From a virus: a stretch of 64,000 nt of DNA. Below are positions 56,053 to 63,669 of this stretch, one piece after another (position 1 is the first letter of the stretch; the number at the start of each line of letters is the position of its first letter). Both the position numbers and the translations under genes were made by a program. The stretch is taken from IMG/VR virus record IMGVR_UViG_3300026521_000003, positions 62,001 through 126,000 of that record. One strand, 5' to 3'. Below the pieces are notes generated by a model, which searched no databases, was not told the origin of the DNA, and saw only the letters and a list, made by a program, of their open reading frames with translations.

Positions 56053-57360
56053 TTACAAATATGAATATTCAATCTCAGAAATTATTTCATTTGTTTCAAT
56101 AATTTTGAACTGTCCACCCATATCTTTAAATTTATTTATCTTATTTATAGTTGATTCAATTGTTTCACTAATATTAGATTTATTAATAGGTGAATATAAT
56201 AAATATTGATTCGAGATAGAAACAATAGGCTGACCTTCAAAATTTTCCATAACTAAGACTTTATGTTTATTTGATTTTGGAATATCCAATGTCGATATAA
56301 TTTCTTTAAATAGATTATCAACAACAATCATATTCTCAATTTCTAAATTTTCAGATTTAAGATTACGTATAATTGTTTCTAAATATTTTTCTTCATTCTT
56401 AATTTCAGTTCCAAAAATTTTTGCTTGTTCTAATCTCTTTTTTGCTAAAGAGCGATATTTCATTTCAATAGGGGATAATTCAATTGCAGGTAGTTCTTCA
56501 TTAGAAATAATTTTTGTATCTAAATCATACGGTATATTATCGGTATAATCAACAAGTATTGATTTTTGTGATTCAAGTTTAAATTTAACAGCAACAACTT
56601 CAAGTTTTTTATCTATTCGTTCTTTAATAACCTCATAAGTTACTTTAATATCCGATTTATCATTAACTTCTTGTACGGCTTTTTTCAATATATCTCTGTT
56701 AAAATTAGCCCATTTTTGTAAAGATGGTTTATTAACAATATCAACATTTAAAATAGCTTTTAATATATTTATCTCTATACGTTTTTCATAAGACCCAACA
56801 TAATCTTTTAAAAGTTCATATAATAGTTTTGAATATTTCGATTTTAATCCCACTTGAATCTGTAATGAAAATTTAGTATAATAATTTTTTATATTTAAAA
56901 ACATTATTAATAATTCTGGTTCTATCCAGACTTTAACTCTTTTACTTGTAGTTTGTTTATCCTTTGACCAAGCTATTTTTCTTAGAAAATGAAATAATAT
57001 CGATTCTTGAGTTTTATTTTTATGTAATACATTTGTTAAAACTTGTATTTTGGATATTTCATGTAAATTTTTTATTATTTCATTATAATACCCATTTTTA
57101 TATTTACCCAGTACATCCGAAATCGACTGCAAATTAATTTCAAAATGATTTAGTGACGCCCATTCATAAATCTCTTCTTCTGTTAATTCTTGCTGCAACA
57201 TAATATCAGAAATAAAGAAAAACATAGTCCCAATTAAATCAACTTGAATTGGTGTTAAAACAGCAAATTCTTCTTTTATAAAATCTTTGTAATATAAAAC
57301 TTGACATAATTCTGATGGTTTTCTTAATTCTAAATTTTTTGTTACTTCTTTTTTACTCAT
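56053..57360 (-). CDS. rep: Plasmid-type replication initiator (Rep_3 / RepB-RepE-like)
   Basis: The start at 57360 (MSKKEVTKNLE, 435 aa) follows an AAGGTTGAA ribosome site; a longer frame to 57405 would cover the promoter. Residues about 10-260 show the double winged-helix pattern of Rep_3 initiators: LTPIQVDLIGTMFFFISDI, a helix with KVWIEPELLIMFL, KYSKLLYELLKDYVGSYEKR, then NFNRDILKKAVQEVNDKSDI and KVTYEVIKERIDKKLEVVAV. These proteins bind iterons and open the origin of theta-replicating plasmids. Four iteron-like repeats lie upstream. The C-terminal 170 residues are helical and unassigned. I know of no such initiator in the T4 core set. Confidence 0.8.
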   Translation of the reverse strand: MSKKEVTKNLELRKPSELCQVLYYKDFIKEEFAVLTPIQVDLIGTMFFFISDIMLQQELTEEEIYEWASLNHFEINLQSISDVLGKYKNGYYNEIIKNLHEISKIQVLTNVLHKNKTQESILFHFLRKIAWSKDKQTTSKRVKVWIEPELLIMFLNIKNYYTKFSLQIQVGLKSKYSKLLYELLKDYVGSYEKRIEINILKAILNVDIVNKPSLQKWANFNRDILKKAVQEVNDKSDIKVTYEVIKERIDKKLEVVAVKFKLESQKSILVDYTDNIPYDLDTKIISNEELPAIELSPIEMKYRSLAKKRLEQAKIFGTEIKNEEKYLETIIRNLKSENLEIENMIVVDNLFKEIISTLDIPKSNKHKVLVMENFEGQPIVSISNQYLLYSPINKSNISETIESTINKINKFKDMGGQFKIIETNEIISEIEYSYL

Positions 57361-57382
57361 ATGTTCAACCTTATTTTTTTTG

Positions 57383-57390
57383 TATTTATT
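57383..57390 (-). promoter_or_regulatory. Late-promoter-like AATAAATA for rep
   Basis: It lies 22 bases upstream of the rep start and 27 bases from iteron 1, so Rep binding could repress it. Confidence 0.45.
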
Positions 57391-57410
57391 AGATTTTACA
57401 ATCACAATTA

Positions 57411-57438
57411 AAATTACACAATCTAATCACAGTTTTTT
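57411..57438 (+). repeat. Iteron 1
   Basis: The core CACAATCTAATCACAG (from 57417) is followed by a T-run. It is identical over 28 bases to iteron 2. It lies 50 bases upstream of the rep start, next to its promoter motif. Confidence 0.8.
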
Positions 57439-57500
57439 ATAGTTTATTTAATATTTTTAAATTTTATACCTATATTTATATGACATTTTATTTTAATTTT

Positions 57501-57528
57501 AAATTACACAATCTAATCACAGTTTTTT
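57501..57528 (+). repeat. Iteron 2
   Basis: An exact 28-base copy of iteron 1, placed 90 bases away in the same orientation. Confidence 0.8.
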
Positions 57529-57564
57529 CTTTTTGGTTCTTAATATATTAAATTATATCAAAAA

Positions 57565-57837
57565 TAACTCAAAAAATAATTCTTAGTTAAATTTAATGTA
57601 GTTTATAGCTATTTTTCAGAAGAAAAAAACTTAAAAAAAAAATCTTAGTTATGGCATTTTTTATTTTATTTATATTTTTATATAATTTATTCTTATATAT
57701 TGAACTCATTAATAGTCAATAAAATATATAATAAACTATATTTTAACTAAAAAATATTTTTTGAGTTATCTAAAAAACTAAAAATAAATACGTAAGTTAA
57801 AATTTAAAAATTTAACTAAGAATTATTTTTTGAGTTA
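57565..57837. repeat. 30-bp perfect inverted repeat, arms about 210 bp apart
   Basis: Arm 57565-57594 is the exact reverse complement of arm 57808-57837 (core AACTCAAAAAATAATTCTTA). A related unit in the second orientation lies at 57741-57768, and a partial one in the first near 57635-57653. All copies are AT-rich and flank the centre of the putative origin. Confidence 0.75.
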
Positions 57838-57892
57838 AAAAATGGGTTTTTTGCCGCATTTTAAGACTATAAAAATAAGGTGTTTTTTTTGG

Positions 57893-57909
57893 TTCACAAT
57901 CTAATCACG
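57893..57909 (+). repeat. Iteron 3 (shorter match)
   Basis: CACAATCTAATCAC starts at 57895, then diverges (GAAAA instead of AGTTT). It is 22 bases before iteron 4, the usual two-helical-turn spacing of plasmid iterons. Confidence 0.7.
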
Positions 57910-57914
57910 AAAAC

Positions 57915-57939
57915 TACACAATCTAATCACAGTTTTTTT
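57915..57939 (+). repeat. Iteron 4
   Basis: CACAATCTAATCACAG starts at 57917 and is followed by seven T. Same orientation as the other three copies. Confidence 0.8.
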
Positions 57940-58120
57940 CAAGGGTCACTGGGTAACACTATATTTTCTCGTGCAAAACTAGGACTGTACAAAATACAAA
58001 TAGAATAAAGGATAGATAAATAGCCTTCGGCATGAAATAGATTGGTTGATCTAAATCATCTTTATTTAATCTGATTCATCTTTACACACTACCTATTAAA
58101 ATTCCTATTAAAATTAATTG

Positions 58121-58126
58121 TATAAT
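58121..58126 (+). promoter_or_regulatory. Possible sigma70-type -10 for gp47
   Basis: TATAAT lies 31 bases before the gp47 ATG. No late octamer precedes this gene, so host-type early transcription is plausible. No clear -35 was found. Confidence 0.35.
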
Positions 58127-58157
58127 TAAAACAAAATTATTAAATTAAAGGTAATTT

Positions 58158-59213
58158 ATGTCAAAGAAAATCACAATGAGTACAGATTGGCATTTTGGTA
58201 AATCAAATGGAAGGTTTGACAATATTATTTTAAATGGTATTATTGAACAATGTAATTATGCAAAAGATAATAATATCAAAGTTATGATTAATCTTGGTGA
58301 TACATTAGATGTAAAGCAATCAATTACTACTAGTACTATGAATTATTTAGCTAAAGCATTCCAGTTAATAAATGAAACATTCGATAAAGTTTATGTATTG
58401 GTTGGTAATCATGATATGTCCAAAAAAACTTATAATAATGATGGACATAATTTACATATCTTTTCTGGTTATAGTAATATTGAGGTTATTGACACTCCAA
58501 AAATAATTTCAATATTCGATTCAGATTTTTATTTTATGCCTTATTTCCCAAATGATTATCTCAAAAATCATACTTTTGAAAAAGCTAGATATTTGTGTGC
58601 TCATATTGAAGTACAAGGATTTATGTTAAATCAATTTGTTAAAGCTGAAGATGGTTTGAATATGCAGGCTATAACAAATATATATGACAATGTTTTTTTA
58701 GGTCATTTTCATAAGCGACAATCTAGAGGGAATGTATCATATATTGGTAATATGTGTAGATTTTTTTATGGTGAAAATGATGAAGAGCGTGGTTGGACTA
58801 TCTTAGATGTTGAAAATAATGATTATGAATTTGTTGAATACCAACACCCTAAAATGTATAAATTTAAATTATCAACATTAATGAATTTAGATGAAGATTT
58901 AAATGATATATTTGAACCAGGTGATAATCTTAAACTGGTTATTGATAAACAATTAAAATATTCTGAATTAGAGGAGTTTAAATCAAAACTAATTTTGGAT
59001 TATAAAATTAATGATTTAGTATTAGACGACCAGTTTTATGCATTTGATATTGATGAAATAGATGATGAAGATGAAATAGATGATAATGTTACAGATTTAG
59101 ACCCTAGTTATATGGATTATCTATTAACAGAAATGGGGAAGATTATCACAGACGATAATGCCATAGAAGCATTAGAATATCTTAGAGAAAAATCTAAAGA
59201 TTATCAGGAATAA
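58158..59213 (+). CDS. 47: Recombination nuclease subunit gp47 (SbcD/Mre11-like)
   Basis: The 351-aa metallophosphoesterase has every Mre11/SbcD motif in order: Asp10 and His12 in STDWHFG, Asp48 in LGDTLD, Asn84/His85/Asp86 in GNHD, His149 in AHIE, and His183/His185 in GHFHK. With gp46 it resects DNA ends for recombination-dependent replication. The C-terminus has a Glu/Asp-rich linker (about residues 295-315). It is the first gene after the putative origin, read away from it, with gp46 next. Confidence 0.93.
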   Translation: MSKKITMSTDWHFGKSNGRFDNIILNGIIEQCNYAKDNNIKVMINLGDTLDVKQSITTSTMNYLAKAFQLINETFDKVYVLVGNHDMSKKTYNNDGHNLHIFSGYSNIEVIDTPKIISIFDSDFYFMPYFPNDYLKNHTFEKARYLCAHIEVQGFMLNQFVKAEDGLNMQAITNIYDNVFLGHFHKRQSRGNVSYIGNMCRFFYGENDEERGWTILDVENNDYEFVEYQHPKMYKFKLSTLMNLDEDLNDIFEPGDNLKLVIDKQLKYSELEEFKSKLILDYKINDLVLDDQFYAFDIDEIDDEDEIDDNVTDLDPSYMDYLLTEMGKIITDDNAIEALEYLREKSKDYQE

Positions 59214-59285
59214 AAGCCTAATAAAATATGGTTTTAAAATCCTATTAATGTAAAATATGTATAAAGATAAAAAAATGGAAGATAA

Positions 59286-61127
59286 ATGAAGATTAAATTT
59301 CGTAAAATTGAAATACAAAATTTTTATAGTTATGGTGATAAACAGGAAGTAGACTTAGATCAATTTAAAAGTACAGTTGTTTTAATAGATGGTATAGATA
59401 AAGATACAGAGGGATCAAAAATTGGTTCTGGTAAATCATCATTCCTTGCAGCAATAACATATGCATTATTTGGTGAAACCGTTTCAAATGTAAAAGCTAA
59501 TGAGATAGTAAATTATATAAAAGGTAAAAATGCATTAGTTGTTTTAATATTTGAAATGAATAATACTCTTTTTAAAATTGAAAGGGGTAGAAAACCAAAT
59601 ATATTAAATATCTATCAAGAAATTGATAGAGATGAAAATGATGATATTCAATGGGAAAATATATCAAGAGCTGATATAAAAGATAATGATAAACTTATTG
59701 TTTCATTAATAAAAATCAATTTTGAAACATTTTTACAAACATCATTATTTTCTGTAGCTTCAGAGCATAATAAACCTTTTTTAAATATGACTCCATCAAA
59801 TCAAAAAAAAGTTCTTGAAAATATTTTTAATTTTGATTTATTTAATAATATGATTAATGAGATAAAAGATGATGTTCGTGACAAACAAGTTATTAGAGCT
59901 GAATTAGAATCTTCATTAAGAGAAGTTCAAATCTCAAATGAACAAATAGAATCACAAATAGAAAGACTGAAGGAATCTTCAGATAAATTTGAAAAACGTA
60001 GAAATAAACGTATTAAAGAACTTGAAGAAAGTATAGTTTTTTATAATAATATTGATATTGAAGAAGAAAAAGATAAATTTGCATTTATAGATGAGTTAAA
60101 AGAACATAAAACTAATATTACTTCAACTATTTCGGAATTGAAAATTGAGTTAAAAGATATTCAAACTGAATTATCGAGAGTTGATAGGGAAATCGAATTG
60201 TTAGTCAATGATTATCAATCAGAAGAAGATAATAATAAGAGTTTAAGAGGTAATATTTGTCCAACTTGTCATCAAGATTGGGAAGATCCAGATGCAATAA
60301 TAGCAAGTGATAATAAATTAAAAAAAATAGGTTCTGAAATAATTTCTTTTGAGAAAAGCTTAAATGAATTTGAGGTAGTTGAACAAAAAATTCTAAAAAA
60401 GATTAAAGATAAAAAAAGTATTTTGTTTGAAATTAAAGAAGCTATAGATGAAGTAGAAACACAAATTGATAAAAAAGAATTGGATAATATTGATATTATA
60501 TTATCTAATATTAAGAAAGAACTAAAAAATGAAATAAATCAAGAAAACCATTATCTTATGGAAATAGAAGCAAATAAATCACTACTTCGAGAAATAGATA
60601 CGGAAACATTAGACAAAGTTGATAGTTGGATTCAAAATATTAAAGCATTTATTAAATTATCTGAGGATCCTAAGACAAGAGGGAAATTTTTAAGAAAATT
60701 TATAAAACAATCTAATGAAATTTTACGAGGGTTTAAAAAATTAATACCGGATTATAATATTCATATTCAATTCAATCCTGACTTTACCATTAGAGTTATG
60801 AAGTTAGGTAAAGAAGTTAATCCTGCATCTTTATCAAATGGTGAAAAGAGGATTGGAAATATAATGATAATGATGGCATTAATGAAAGTATTTAAACTTA
60901 AAAATAACGTTGAATTTAATGCTATTTTTATGGATGAAGTACTTGATAGTGGTATTAATGGTGCCTTATTAGAAAGTGTTTACACTTTTATAAAAAATGT
61001 AGCAAAAGAAGAACAAATGAGAGTTTATTTAATTTCACATAGAGAGGAAATTAAAGAAAAAGTTAAAGAAGTTATAATGGTTACAAAATCAAGAGGCATA
61101 TCAACTATTGAAATAAATCCTATGTGA
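59286..61127 (+). CDS. 46: Recombination ATPase subunit gp46 (SbcC/Rad50-like)
   Basis: The 613-aa ABC-type ATPase has a Walker A (GSKIGSGKSS, about 43-52), a Q-loop region (FLQTSLFSV), and coiled-coil arms with a Rad50-type zinc hook CPTC (Cys325/Cys328). The C-terminal signature ASLSNGEKRIG (514-524) and Walker B FNAIFMDEV (Asp550, Glu551) follow, with a distal His in LISHREE. It pairs with gp47 to process double-strand ends. The length suits T4 gp46 (560 aa). Confidence 0.94.
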   Translation: MKIKFRKIEIQNFYSYGDKQEVDLDQFKSTVVLIDGIDKDTEGSKIGSGKSSFLAAITYALFGETVSNVKANEIVNYIKGKNALVVLIFEMNNTLFKIERGRKPNILNIYQEIDRDENDDIQWENISRADIKDNDKLIVSLIKINFETFLQTSLFSVASEHNKPFLNMTPSNQKKVLENIFNFDLFNNMINEIKDDVRDKQVIRAELESSLREVQISNEQIESQIERLKESSDKFEKRRNKRIKELEESIVFYNNIDIEEEKDKFAFIDELKEHKTNITSTISELKIELKDIQTELSRVDREIELLVNDYQSEEDNNKSLRGNICPTCHQDWEDPDAIIASDNKLKKIGSEIISFEKSLNEFEVVEQKILKKIKDKKSILFEIKEAIDEVETQIDKKELDNIDIILSNIKKELKNEINQENHYLMEIEANKSLLREIDTETLDKVDSWIQNIKAFIKLSEDPKTRGKFLRKFIKQSNEILRGFKKLIPDYNIHIQFNPDFTIRVMKLGKEVNPASLSNGEKRIGNIMIMMALMKVFKLKNNVEFNAIFMDEVLDSGINGALLESVYTFIKNVAKEEQMRVYLISHREEIKEKVKEVIMVTKSRGISTIEINPM

Positions 61128-61160
61128 TTTATTGTAAAATAAGTATGAGAAGGATATAAA

Positions 61161-61811
61161 ATGAAATTTTCAGATCTAGATTTAGATATACCTTCTAAAT
61201 TGTCAAATGATATTAGGTATAAATTTATAAGAGCATCGGTTAAAAATAATGGGAATTATCAACCTCATCCAGCAGGTATATATCTATATAAGAATATTCC
61301 TCAATTTAATAAAATTGCTGTAAATGATTATAAATTTATGGAAGATAATAATTATCAAAAAATTGATATTTTGAATAATACATTTTTAGATAATATTACA
61401 AATGATGAAATGGACAAATTTATAGATTTAATTGAAATGGAAGAAATTGATTGGAAAAAGCTTTATACATATGATGAACCTTATCAACTTAGTAAATATC
61501 CATCAATATTAAAAGAATTTCAAGTTTCATCAGTATTTGATATTGCAATGGTTTTATCTATAATAAGACCTGGATCAATTAAAAAATATGATGCTTTAAA
61601 AAAAGCTATGAAAACAAAAAAAAAGATTAGTAAAGATATAAAGTATTATGATATTTTAAAAGACACGTATGGAGTTCCAATTTTTAATGAACAATATAAA
61701 GAGATAGGTATTGATGATGGTGTGTATAGATATAAAAAACCACACGCTATCGGTTATGCCTATGTATTGTTGATTGATTTTTTAAAAAAAAGTCATAAAA
61801 TTAAGGAATAA
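61161..61811 (+). CDS. Mini DNA polymerase III alpha (DnaE)-like protein lacking the catalytic centre
   Basis: The 216-aa product keeps several DnaE palm/fingers landmarks in the right order. HPAGIYLY (36-43) matches the HAAGV region; KIDILNNT (67-74) matches the K.DFLGL motif; FDIAMVLSIIRPGS (126-139) matches the ALxRPGP motif; DILKDTYGVPIFNEQ (164-178) matches the YGVxxYQEQ motif; KPHAIGYAYVLL (193-204) matches KSHAAAYALxxY. The catalytic PDxDxDF block is absent, and about 80 residues carrying the third Asp region between the last two motifs are missing. It is probably not an active polymerase. It may bind primer-template or act as a decoy or clamp partner. It follows gp46 by 33 bases. Confidence 0.65.
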   Translation: MKFSDLDLDIPSKLSNDIRYKFIRASVKNNGNYQPHPAGIYLYKNIPQFNKIAVNDYKFMEDNNYQKIDILNNTFLDNITNDEMDKFIDLIEMEEIDWKKLYTYDEPYQLSKYPSILKEFQVSSVFDIAMVLSIIRPGSIKKYDALKKAMKTKKKISKDIKYYDILKDTYGVPIFNEQYKEIGIDDGVYRYKKPHAIGYAYVLLIDFLKKSHKIKE

Positions 61812-61816
61812 TTATA

Positions 61817-61841
61817 GAAAAAAAGATTTTTTGGGTCTTTT
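61817..61841 (+). terminator. Weak terminator-like hairpin after the DnaE-like gene
   Basis: An AAAAAGA...TCTTTTT 7-bp stem with U-rich 3' side follows the stop and precedes the late promoter of the HU gene. Confidence 0.35.
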
Positions 61842-61845
61842 TACA

Positions 61846-61853
61846 TATAAATA
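61846..61853 (+). promoter_or_regulatory. Late promoter TATAAATA for HU gene
   Basis: Exact octamer 59 bases upstream of the HU start. Confidence 0.55.
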
Positions 61854-61867
61854 AAAATGAATTATAA

Positions 61868-61889
61868 AAATAAGATTATTATCTTATTT
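61868..61889 (+). other. Stem-loop in the HU gene leader
   Basis: AAATAAGAT pairs with ATCTTATTT across a 4-base loop, between the late motif at 61846 and the ribosome site. It could stabilise the message or regulate it. Confidence 0.4.
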
Positions 61890-61912
61890 AAATCAAAAAA
61901 AAGGAAGTTAAT

Positions 61913-62197
61913 ATGACAAAAGCAGATATGGTAGTTCAACTACAAGAAATTATTGGTGAAGAAAAAGTTTCAAAAGCAGAATGTGAAAGAATCTGGAATG
62001 GTTTAATCGAAATTATTGCAGAAGAGGTAAAAGATGGTGGTGAAGTAAAATTTGGTTCACTATTTAAAGTTTATAAAAAACATAAAAATGCTAGAAAAGT
62101 AAGAAATCCGAGAACTGGCGAAACTTTCATGAAAGAAGCTAGAGATGAACTAGGATGTAAAGTTATGAGAGAAGGTAAATACCTTATTCAAGACTAG
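61913..62197 (+). CDS. HU/IHF-family DNA-bending protein
   Basis: The 94-aa protein is a full-length HU-type protein: MTKADMVVQLQEIIGEEKVS, then IIAEEVKDGGEVKFGSLFKV, the arm KNARKVRNPRTGETFMKEAR, and a short C-terminal helix. The NPRTGE arm tip with the DNA-intercalating Pro is conserved. HU or IHF is a cofactor at iteron plasmid origins and also compacts phage DNA. Here it lies near the rep-iteron region and has a late-promoter motif, so either role is possible. Confidence 0.92.
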   Translation: MTKADMVVQLQEIIGEEKVSKAECERIWNGLIEIIAEEVKDGGEVKFGSLFKVYKKHKNARKVRNPRTGETFMKEARDELGCKVMREGKYLIQD

Positions 62198-62205
62198 GAA
62201 TTAAC

Positions 62206-62547
62206 ATGAATGTTAAAGTTGGTGGACCAAATTCGGAAATAGAAGCTGAAGCCAAAAAAAAACTTATTACTGAGAAAAGGATTAAAGAAATCCTTTCTCA
62301 AAATCCTTCAAAACACGATTTAGAATCACTTAAAGTTAAAATACGGGAATTACTACAATTCTATGAACGTATAATTAAATCTATCAATCAAACTATACGT
62401 ATGGTAAAATCAAAAACGCAGATGTCTTATTTAGAACAAAAGAATTATATTCAATCACAAGAGAAAGAATTATCACAGGCTAAACGTGAAAAAAGTAGAT
62501 TAAGAAAATATTTAAAAATATTGAATGAAAAGTTAGATTTAATATAA
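62206..62547 (+). CDS. Coiled-coil hypothetical protein, 113 aa
   Basis: The product is highly basic and helical, with two coiled-coil segments (about residues 10-60 and 70-113). It ends in KSRLRKYLKILNEKLDLI. It starts 8 bases after the HU gene and is co-transcribed with it. No family is recognised. The basic coil could bind nucleic acid or serve assembly. Confidence 0.6.
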   Translation: MNVKVGGPNSEIEAEAKKKLITEKRIKEILSQNPSKHDLESLKVKIRELLQFYERIIKSINQTIRMVKSKTQMSYLEQKNYIQSQEKELSQAKREKSRLRKYLKILNEKLDLI

Positions 62548-62550
62548 ATA
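62543..62550 (+). promoter_or_regulatory. Late promoter TATAAATA for the 115-aa gene and gp13
   Basis: Exact octamer 20 bases upstream of the start at 62571, at the stop of the preceding gene. Confidence 0.6.
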
Positions 62551-62570
62551 AAAAGAAAAAGGAATTTTTT

Positions 62571-62918
62571 ATGGCATATGAATATACAAGTATAACACCA
62601 GGGATATTTAGTTTCACTATCCCTGGTGAAAATAAAACAGTAAAATTATTTACAGGTGATAAAATTATTGTTAAAAAACAACTCACAGGTACATACCTCA
62701 AAATGTTTATTTTTAATGGAGAAGTTCCAGATGCTGATGAAGTAAAATCTAAAAAAACTAATCCGAAAGCAAAAGTAGCAGATAAAATAACATCTGTTGT
62801 TGAAACTGAAGAAATTCAATCAAATGATAATATAGATATTGAACTTAGTGATAATATTAAAGATGTTGAAGAAAAACCAACTCCTAAAAGAAGAGGGAGA
62901 AAGAAAAAAGAATCATAG
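62571..62918 (+). CDS. Hypothetical protein with beta N-terminus and basic AT-hook-like tail
   Basis: Residues 1-50 are strand-rich (YTSITPGIFSFTIPGENKTV, KLFTGDKIIVKKQLTGTYLK). About residues 60-105 are an acidic flexible linker, and the end RRGRKKKES resembles an AT-hook or nuclear-type basic patch. A strong 11-bp hairpin (62596-62628) lies within its first codons. It has its own TATAAATA motif and precedes the neck gene, so it is probably a head or neck-associated late protein. Confidence 0.55.
   Translation: MAYEYTSITPGIFSFTIPGENKTVKLFTGDKIIVKKQLTGTYLKMFIFNGEVPDADEVKSKKTNPKAKVADKITSVVETEEIQSNDNIDIELSDNIKDVEEKPTPKRRGRKKKES
62596..62628 (+). other. Strong hairpin inside start of coding region
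   Basis: CACCAGGGATA and TATCCCTGGTG are perfect 11-bp arms around an 11-base loop, about 25 bases after the start codon. The stem is notably G+C-rich for this genome. Confidence 0.6.
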
Positions 62919-62939
62919 TGGCTCTTTATTAAAAATATT

Positions 62940-63614
62940 ATGACAAAAGATTTCTTAAAACAATATATATTATCTATGTTAGGAGCATCACAAACTGATG
63001 TTGAATTATCTGATGAAGATTTAGATATGTCGATATATCATGCTATAAATTATTATGGACATAATTCATCTGAGGCATGGAATGAAGAATGGGTAGTTAT
63101 ACCACTAAAAGCGGGTGAAAATTATCATGAAATAGATGATTCAATAGATTTCATTATAAGTATGAATGCTATGGCTGGACAACAAGGAGTATCATTAATC
63201 CCAGAAACTGTCGGTAAGGCTTATGAAAATGCTATGTTAGCTATGAATAATCAAGATAACGATTTACAACGAGTAATTAATCCTGTATCCACAAGGATAT
63301 TATACAGAGATAATAAAAGATTTATACAAACAGATTTTGCCCCGACATCGGATTTGAATGTAGCTGCAAAAGTTATGAGATATAAAGATTTAGCACCAAT
63401 ATATTCTGATCCTTGGGTACAAAAATATGCTTTAGCTCAAGCAAAATTTACACTAGGCAATATTCGTAGTAAATATTCTAGTGTATCTGCACCTCAGGAT
63501 ATGTCAATGAATGGTTCAGATTTAATTTCACAAGCTCAAACAGAAATTGAAAAATTAGAGCAAGAGTTATTTGATAAATCAGTTATTATGAATGGTGGTA
63601 TTTATATCGGCTAG
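62940..63614 (+). CDS. 13: Neck protein gp13
   Basis: The 224-aa protein matches the gp13 neck family: KQYILSMLGASQTDVELSDE and LDMSIYHAINYYGHN at the N-terminus. The C-terminal block WVQKYALAQAKFTLGNIRSK, then MSMNGSDLISQAQTEIEKLE, is the signature helix pair of the family. gp13 with gp14 forms the collar that joins head and tail. It is somewhat shorter than T4 gp13 (309 aa). It is 21 bases from the upstream gene and is followed by gp14, as in T4. Confidence 0.8.
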   Translation: MTKDFLKQYILSMLGASQTDVELSDEDLDMSIYHAINYYGHNSSEAWNEEWVVIPLKAGENYHEIDDSIDFIISMNAMAGQQGVSLIPETVGKAYENAMLAMNNQDNDLQRVINPVSTRILYRDNKRFIQTDFAPTSDLNVAAKVMRYKDLAPIYSDPWVQKYALAQAKFTLGNIRSKYSSVSAPQDMSMNGSDLISQAQTEIEKLEQELFDKSVIMNGGIYIG

Positions 63615-63636
63615 TTTATAAATTTATTGAATAATG

Positions 63637-63644
63637 AATAAATA
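63637..63644 (+). promoter_or_regulatory. Late-promoter-like AATAAATA for gp14
   Basis: It lies 25 bases upstream of the start at 63670. Confidence 0.5.
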
Positions 63645-63669
63645 TATATGAAATAATGGAGATAAATTT

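Larger units (their letters stand above)
57361..58157. other. Putative iteron replication origin, non-coding
   Basis: About 750 bases separate the divergent rep and gp47 genes and hold no convincing frame. The region carries four copies of the CACAATCTAATCACAG iteron core, a 30-bp perfect inverted repeat whose arms recur in degraded form between them, long A/T runs suitable for melting, and rep and gp47 promoters at the ends. Iterons beside a Rep_3 gene are the hallmark of plasmid origins; such Rep proteins usually also repress their own promoter. A DnaA box was not identified. Confidence 0.7.

Noticed and set aside
57565-57837. Inverted repeat considered as transposon ends
   Set aside because: The 210-base interior has no transposase and no target duplication was seen. 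Further copies of the unit lie inside.
57411-57939. Regular repeats considered as a CRISPR array
   Set aside because: Only four short copies with unequal spacing (90, 388 and 22 bases) and no cas genes. They fit iterons next to a Rep gene.
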